Below, piece after piece: positions 9,418-17,000 of a stretch of 23,611 nt of DNA. This DNA comes from a virus. The number at the start of each line of letters is the position of its first letter. Within the stretch, counting starts at the first letter, position 1. The notes beneath the pieces are model-generated. The model was given only the letters and a program-made list of their open reading frames with translations, did not search any database and was not told the DNA's origin. The position numbers were made by a program, and so were the translations under genes. The stretch is taken from positions 1 to 23,611 of IMG/VR virus record IMGVR_UViG_3300032011_000135. One strand, given 5' to 3'.

Positions 9418-9753
9418 ATGAGTAGATTTCCAAACAGAAGATGGTTAGTTATACCTACAACAATAACTGGTTCTATTGATTTTAATGAAGTTTTAGAACA
9501 TTCAGTAGATTCTTTAAGAGTTTCTTTGGATGGATCAGAAACATTTGTAAAGTACGAAGTTCAAGTTATAGATAAAGCACTAGTAACTTCAGTACTTGAC
9601 CCAACAACAGGTAAAGAAACATTTCAGACAACTCCAGCAGGAACTTACGGTAGACCTTCCTTCTATTCTGGTAGTTATACAGAATATGTACATGAAGATA
9701 TTTTAGCTTTACTTGTAACAGATGCATGGACAGATACAACTGAATTAGAATAA
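9418..9753 (+). CDS. Conserved phage protein of unknown function (111 aa)
   Basis: Small protein set between LamG paralogues 5 and 6. The pattern RRWLVIPTTI...SIDFNEVLEHSVDSLRVSLDG..TFVKYE (residues 7-46), ending in GRPSFYSG..TEYVHEDIL (about 78-95), resembles a family of short proteins often found in marine T4-like phages next to tail genes. I recall it as uncharacterised and assign no function. It begins with its own TATTTATAATAAA element 11 bases upstream of the ATG and has no Shine-Dalgarno sequence. The next LamG gene starts four bases after its stop. The confidence applies to the gene being real. Confidence 0.82.
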   Translation: MSRFPNRRWLVIPTTITGSIDFNEVLEHSVDSLRVSLDGSETFVKYEVQVIDKALVTSVLDPTTGKETFQTTPAGTYGRPSFYSGSYTEYVHEDILALLVTDAWTDTTELE

Positions 9754-9757
9754 TAAT

Positions 9758-10972
9758 ATGTCAACTAATTTAGGACCAGCTACAAATGAAGATGGATTGG
9801 TATTCGGATTCGATACCGGTTATCCTCTTGTATCTGATGCTCTAGATAGTTACAGATTTAATTTAGGAGAACCTACTACAAATAAACTTAATGGTAATAT
9901 AATAGGAACAGGTAATGGAGCAAGTTTAGGCTCAGATGGTTTTGGTACCTATATACAATTAGCAGATCAAACTTCAAGTTACTCAAGATTTCAACTACCC
10001 AGTATTACTGTTGTTTCTAATGAAACATATACTTGGAACTTTGAACTGTACTCTGCTAACACTATATTAAAAAGCGGAAATTACTACTTTGATACTAATG
10101 AATACTCAGATCAATTTCCTTCTAGTAATGATCAATCAAGATTATCCTCAACCAATTCCTGTCCTTCTACTATGTCTGCACATACATGGACTCCTTTTAG
10201 ATTAACTGTTACTATGAAAGATAATTTAACTGGAGCTTATGCATATGATTTCTTTAATATGCTTTACCCAGGATTTCAAAACGAAAAAATTTACTATAGA
10301 AATATGCAATTTGAAACTAAAGGTCACAAAAGCGCATATGCAGGTCCAGGAGGCATAAGATCAGTATCAGGTTCTTTAGTAGATTTAACTGGTAATCATG
10401 ACATTAATGTAACTAATCTTACTTATGATAGTACTTCTCAAATAGACTTTGATGGAACAAATGATAGAATTGATACTGCACTGTATCATTTGAGTGGATC
10501 TTCTCATACTGAAGAAGTAGTAGTATATAGAGGAACATCAGGTGCACAGCAAGGCATATTATCAGACTTACAGTATGGGTTTTATGGATTATTATTTCTA
10601 GCTAATAATAAAATAAGATATAGACAAATGCAACAACTCAGTAACCCAACTTCTTACCCTAACGTAAATGTAGATACTCCAGATACTTACGGAGTAGGCA
10701 CTTACCATATAGTTGGTTCATTTAGCAGTGCTAATGGATTTAGGTTGTATGTTAATGGGGTATTAAAGAATTCTAATAGTACAGACTTACCTTTTAATTT
10801 AAGTGGAAATAGAGGTATAAATCACATAGGCGTATATAAAGATTCTACAGCTTCTAGTTATAATAATCCATTTGATGGCAAAATACATATAGTGAGATGT
10901 TATAACAGAGAATTAACTGCAGACGAAGTTTCAAAAAACTTTAATAGTTTAAGACATAGATTTGACTTGTAA
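9758..10972 (+). CDS. LamG-domain protein 6 (long form with inserted middle module)
   Basis: Last LamG-type paralogue (404 aa), separated from the other five by the 111-residue gene. The tag is LGPATNEDGLVFGFDTGYP (5-23), followed by YRFNLGEPTTN (32-42). The inserted module (about 45-190) has NETYTWNFELYSAN and ends with KIYYRNMQFETKGHKSAY, a diverged form of the Y..N.QVE..PH.TPF boundary in paralogues 3 and 5. The LamG part includes IRSVSGSLVDLTGNHDI, IDFDGTNDRID, TYHIVGSFSSANGFRLYVNG and HIVRCYNRELTADEV. It ends SKNFNSLRHRFDL. It starts four bases after the previous stop with no Shine-Dalgarno sequence. Sugar binding is inferred from the fold. Confidence 0.85.
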   Translation: MSTNLGPATNEDGLVFGFDTGYPLVSDALDSYRFNLGEPTTNKLNGNIIGTGNGASLGSDGFGTYIQLADQTSSYSRFQLPSITVVSNETYTWNFELYSANTILKSGNYYFDTNEYSDQFPSSNDQSRLSSTNSCPSTMSAHTWTPFRLTVTMKDNLTGAYAYDFFNMLYPGFQNEKIYYRNMQFETKGHKSAYAGPGGIRSVSGSLVDLTGNHDINVTNLTYDSTSQIDFDGTNDRIDTALYHLSGSSHTEEVVVYRGTSGAQQGILSDLQYGFYGLLFLANNKIRYRQMQQLSNPTSYPNVNVDTPDTYGVGTYHIVGSFSSANGFRLYVNGVLKNSNSTDLPFNLSGNRGINHIGVYKDSTASSYNNPFDGKIHIVRCYNRELTADEVSKNFNSLRHRFDL

Positions 10973-10985
10973 CTATTAAACATAC

Positions 10986-10996
10986 TATTTATATAT
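10986..10996 (+). promoter_or_regulatory. TATTTATATAT late-promoter-like element (variant)
   Basis: Shortened variant of the TATTTATAATAAA element: it shares TATTTATA exactly, then diverges. It lies in the 57-base gap before the giant fibre gene, ending 33 bases before its ATG. That leaves room for a longer leader, which holds the only convincing Shine-Dalgarno-like sequence in the window (AAGGA, 11014-11021 region). Confidence 0.5.
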
Positions 10997-11029
10997 GACC
11001 CTTTTGGACAATGAAAAAAGGATATAATT

Positions 11030-14000
11030 ATGGCAAACGAATTTAAGGTTAAAAAAGGCCTGATAGTAAACGGATCAGGTTCTACATTATTAGATATACA
11101 AGGTGCCCAAGGGCAGGTATTTTCTGTAACAGACTCTCTTTCCGGTTCTTTATTTGGAGTATCAGATATTTCAGGTGTTCCAATATTTGAAGTACTCTCT
11201 GACGAAACTATCATATTAGGAACAAGCGGAAGTGAAGCCATATTAATATCCGGTAGTACAGCTACTATAACAAGCGGGGTCTTATCAGGATCATTCTCAG
11301 GATCATTTGTTGGTGATGGATCTTCATTATCAGGATTAAGCTCAGGAGCAGTAACAGCTATCAATAATGCAACAGCAAACAGGCTAACTACAATAGCATC
11401 TACAACAACTCAATTAGATGCAGAAGCAAATTTAACATTTGACGGTACTAATATACTACACGTTAATCATACAAGCGGTCAGTTAAAATTAGGTGCAGAT
11501 GTCTCTTTATTCAGAGATGGTGCTAATATACTTAGAACTGATGATGCATTTCATGCTAATGCAAATATTCATGTTGGAGGTGATGGAAAAATATTTGATA
11601 GAGCAGGTACTAATTCATTTATACATTTTGATCATACTAATAGTAAGATAAAAATTCAAGAAGGCGGCGAAGAAATGGTAACTATAGATTCAGGAACAGT
11701 TACTATTAACCAAGCACAAGGTAATAATAAATTTAAAGTATTTGCATCAAGTTCAAGTGCACATTTCTTTGTATCATCTTCCGGTATGGTTGTTATTAAT
11801 AACGATACAACTGATTATTTTGGAGCATCTACAAGAGTACAAATAGCATCAGGTAATAGTAGTAAAGGTGTAGGTATTAGAACTAATATTTTTTACTTAT
11901 ATGGATACGGTAATGGTTCTACTACTCAAATGATATTCGGAGACGGTTCTGCAAACTGGGGATTATTTGCTAATGATGCTAATTTTAAATTATATGACTA
12001 TTCTATATCAGGGCCTGCATTAACAGTTGATGACGGAGGTAATTATTTCAAATTTTTAAGTGGTTCTTTAAATATTACAATAGGTAGAGATTTATCAGAA
12101 TCTACAGCTGAAGGTAGATTAAAAATGTACCTTAGAGGTAATAATGCTGTCTTAAGTACTTACCACTATAATAGTTCATTAGAACTTAGAGCGGGTATAT
12201 CAGGCTCAGGATATGCTGATAATTGGTCGAAGATAGTTTTACAAGATACACATAATGCTACTACCGGTGATATAGAATTCTGGACTAGTGGTTCACAGGC
12301 AGCACGAATTTCACATGAAGGTTATCTTGGAATTGGAGCAACAACACCTGGCGCTAAATTAGAAGTCGGCGGTGCTAATGCCGCTATTTGGATAAACCCA
12401 GCTGACGGTGCTCATGCAGGTCTGCATTTTAGACAAGCTGATGCTTTTAAAGGTTTTGTTGGATATAACGATAGTGCTGATGTAGTTAATCTAAGTATGG
12501 ACGGAAGTATTGTTAATGGTATTAACGTAAATTCTAGTCATAATGTAGGAATAGGAACAACTGTGCCTAAATCAGGTGATAAGTTATTTGTCAAAGGAGG
12601 AGATTTAAGAGTAGAAGGTACATCAGCTACTTCTGATTTAATTTTAGATCACAACGGACAATATAGTGGTAGTAGAATAAGAGGTATAAGAGACGAAGGC
12701 AATGATGGTCAAGATTTCGGTAGTAGTATGTTACAGTTCTTAACTAATGATAATAGTACTACATCTGCTACAGTAGCAATGACTATAAATTCTGAAGGTA
12801 AAGTTGGAATAGGTTCAACAGATCCTGCAGAATTATTAGATGTAGCTGGAACTGCAAGAGCAGCAACAGGTATAATAGAAGGGCATTTATATGCTGGAGA
12901 CAGTCTTCAACATTGGGGTGATGGTGGAACTGGATTATTCTTTCCTGCTAACGATAGAATAGTTCTTCAAACTACATCAACAGAAAGACTTAGAATAGAT
13001 AGTTCTGGTATAGTAACAATAAACGATACAGGTCAACAAGGCTGGGCAGGAAATAAATTAAACGTAGGTGATACTGGAGATGCAGCTTCTGGTATTAACA
13101 TATTAACAAACGCAACAGGAAATGCTTATCTATTATTTTCTGATGTAGTAGATAATAGTGCTGCTGAATATGCGAATCAAATAAGATTTGCTCATGATGG
13201 AATGTTCTTATCAACAAATATTGGAGGAACTGAAATAATGAGGTTATCTGGTTCAGGTGCAGTTGGTATAGGAACAACAACACCAGCAACTGAGTTAGAT
13301 ATTTTTAAAGATGGAGGTAACGCTACATTAAGAGTTAGAGCTGATGGACAATCTACAATAATAATAGATTCAGATGCTGATAATACTGGAACAGCAGGAG
13401 CATACTTATCCTATAGAGACACTGGAGCTACTAAATGGACACTTTATAAAGAAACTAATAACGATTTTTACCTTTATAACGCTGCAGCAACTTCATATCC
13501 AATTCATGCAAAAGCTGGAGGAGATATAGTATTTATGGAAGATGGAGGTAATTTAGGTGTAGGACCAGGAACTCCAGCATCTAGATTAGACGTATCAGGA
13601 TCTATTAGAGTACACCAATCTGCAGCTTCAAAATATATAGAAGTATTTGGAGGAAATAGTGGAAACTTCATAGATAGTTACGCTAACAATTTATATATTA
13701 GATACGGCGGAGATACTAATAAGTCTATAATGTTAGACAGTTTAGGCAACTTAACATTCAGTTCTAGAGCAATATTTCCTTCTTCTGCTGGATCCACAGC
13801 AAGCCCTACTATAGCATTCCCTTCCCATTCCACAGCAAACCATGCTGGTATATACTATGACCAAAATAACCAGTACTTAAAATTCAGAGCAGCAGATGGA
13901 GATAGAGCCTGGATAGGTTCTGCCGGTATATTCTCTAACTCTAATGTATATTCAGGTACAACAGGGCAGTTTAGAAATTATGGAGGTGTATGGAAAGCAA

Positions 14001-17000
14001 CAACAGGTACTTCTGGTAACGGATTTAATTTCTCATCTGCAGATATACCTAATGCAGTTACTATTACAGGTACTGCAAGTAATATCTTAAAAATTACAGG
14101 TTCTGGTACCAGTACGGGTATACAGATAGAAAAAGCTAGTGGTAGTAGTGCATCAACTGCAATGCTTACACACTTACGTCAAGGTAATTCTACATTTTAT
14201 GTATCAGTTGACGAAAATCAAAATGGAGGTAAAGCCTTTGCAGTAGAGATTAGCGGAAGCACAAGATTATCAGTAAATGCATCTAGAACTTATCATTACA
14301 ATACTCTTAACTTAAGAAACCGTACTACCGGCAATAACCCACCAGAGATTCAATTCGATAGAGACGATTCTACTACTTCAAATGGAAATAATCTTGGTGC
14401 GATAGTAGCTAGAGGTAATGATCCTTCTGGATACGAAAATGGTGCACAAATAAAATTTAAAGCAGATGGTACTTGGGATTCAAACGATTATCCTAGTAGA
14501 ATAGAATTTGCTACTGATCAAGCAGGTACTATGACTAATATACTTGTATTAGATAGTAACCAATCATCTTCCTTTACAGGTAATGTAACAATAACAGGTA
14601 ATTTAGAAGTAACCGGAACTACTACAACAGTTAATTCTACTAATTTAGATTTATCAGATAATATCATAGGTTTAAATAGAGGTGCCTCATCTAATGCAAA
14701 TGATTCAGGTATTATAGTAGAAAGAGGCAGTACAGGTAATAATGCAGCATTAATTTGGGATGAAAGTGAAGATAGTTGGAAATTTGGAACTACAACTGCA
14801 ACACCAGATTCTACAGGAAATCTTTCTGTAGCAGCAGCACCATTTATATCAAATGGATTTTGGACTACTACTAGTGCAGTTTCTCACTGGGGAGGTTATA
14901 ATACAGTATACGGAACTCTAACATGGTCTTCAGGATTTGCATCTATATATTCAAGAGCAGATGCAAGATTGAGATTAGGTTCTCATAATACTCAAGGTGT
15001 TATGGTAATATCTTCTTCTAAAGTAGGTATTGGAACAGAAACACCTCATGGTAGTGATACAGCATTACACGTACATGGAGGAAATATACTTCAATCAGGT
15101 TCTACAGCTAATAATCTATATATTCAAGATGGATCTAATGTACGTGGTAGCAATCATTTATTTTTACAAGGTGATGCAAGTTATGTACAGGTAAAATCTC
15201 CCGGTAATGCTCTATATTTAGATGCAGGTGCTGGACAATACTTTAGAAATGGTTCAGGTACTCAATACGGTCATTTTAGAACTAACAATTACTTGTTTAA
15301 TACCGGTTCTGCAAGTACAGTAGGAGGAAGTGCATTTATGACATTAAATGTTGGAGCAACTACTAATAAACCTATTTCTATTGTAAATGATGGAACTGAT
15401 GGAATGTATATTAGAAGATATGATTCTTCTGGTAAATATCAAATACAGACAACATCAGGCGGTGGTAACTCAGGTATTTTATCTTTACAATCATATGGAG
15501 GTAAAGTCTCTATCGGAACAATAGATGCACCAGGACAAGGAAATTTAGAAGTAAGAGGCATAATTAAAACCTCAGGAAGTTCTAATGGTTTCTTTTTAGA
15601 AGGAGCTGCAGGGTCAGCAGGTGATGAAGCAAGAATTTACTTAGGTGTTAACAGTGCATATGCTGGTAATACATTAGGGTTTATGTCAGGAAGATCTGGT
15701 TCGGTTCATAATAACTATGAATTTAGAACCGGAGATAATGATACTAGTTCAGCAGTAAGATTATGGATCTCAGCTTCTGGAACGGTTGGTATAGGTACAC
15801 AAGTACCTGTAGAAAAGTTTACAGTAGCAGGAGGTAGTATTATAGCTACAGGTTCTGGTAATACAAGTATTATAGCACGTTCTTCAGGAGGATGGAGTGG
15901 ATTACAAACAGTCTCATCAGATGCAGAAAATGCTTACTTATTTTTCAAAGATGTATCAGGAGAAAGATCTAGAATATGGGCTAGTTCAAATAATGATTTA
16001 AGATTTGCAACAAACGGAGGCGGATCAACAGCTTTAATAATAGATAGTAATAAAGACGCGGAATTTTTTGGACAAACTTTTTCTTTTGGTACTTCTAATG
16101 CAACTACAACTACACTTAACCTGACAGCAACTAATACAGCTGGATCCCCTGCAAACGCAGTTCAAGTTATAATGACAGGTTATGAAGGAAGAGGTGTAGG
16201 ACATTTTTATTTAGATACATCTTATAATAATAATGAGTGGTTTAGCGGTATGAGATATAGCGGTGGTGCTGCTAATTTCCAAATAGGATATTCAGCCACC
16301 GGCCAAGCAGAGTATATTACTTCTTCTCTAGTGAATATACATAAATCAGGTGTAGTAACATTTTCTGGAAGTAATTCTGTTCACAATTCTGGTAGCGTAA
16401 TAATATCAAACGGACAAATAAGCATTTCAGGCGATGGAACAAATGCAACTACTTTAACAGAAAGTGGTAATGGTGATTTTACCATTGCTGCTGTAGATGA
16501 TTTAAGATTACAAGCAGGCGGAGAAGATATAGTACTAAAAGGAAGTAGTGGTACAGAATTTGGTAGATTATCTAATTCAAGTGGACATACTATATTAAGA
16601 AATACTTCTAACGATAAAAACATAACAATTAAGTTCAAAACAGGTGGTAGTGAATATAACGGATTAATAATTTCTGCTTCCCAAAACGGTACTGCTTACT
16701 TTAATAGAAATGTACATGCAGGCTCAGGTTATAGTATGTTTGCAGCAGCATTTTATGATTCTTCAAATTCTTCTTACCTATTAGATCCAGCAAATACTGG
16801 AACGTCTTTAGCTGTAGCAGGTAAAGCCGGGTTAGGAGGAGTAACTAGTCCAAGTAAAACACTACATGTTGGAGGAGTAGGAGGTTCTGGAGGAGGAATA
16901 ATGATATCACCATCTTCAGGTGATGCTGAAATACAATTTCAAGACTCAGGAGTTACAAATGCATATATAACTCTAGAAGATGGAACTCAAGAATTAAGAT

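Noticed and set aside
10995-11027. Tiny open frame (MTLLDNEKRI) just before the giant fibre
   Set aside because: Ten codons with no leader signal and overlapping the promoter-like element; it ends two bases before the fibre ATG, which could be coupling, but chance is as likely.
10900-11364. Minus-strand open frame of 154 codons, and other shorter minus-strand frames
   Set aside because: They run antisense to well-supported + strand genes, their composition mirrors the sense codons, and no start context or family pattern is visible.
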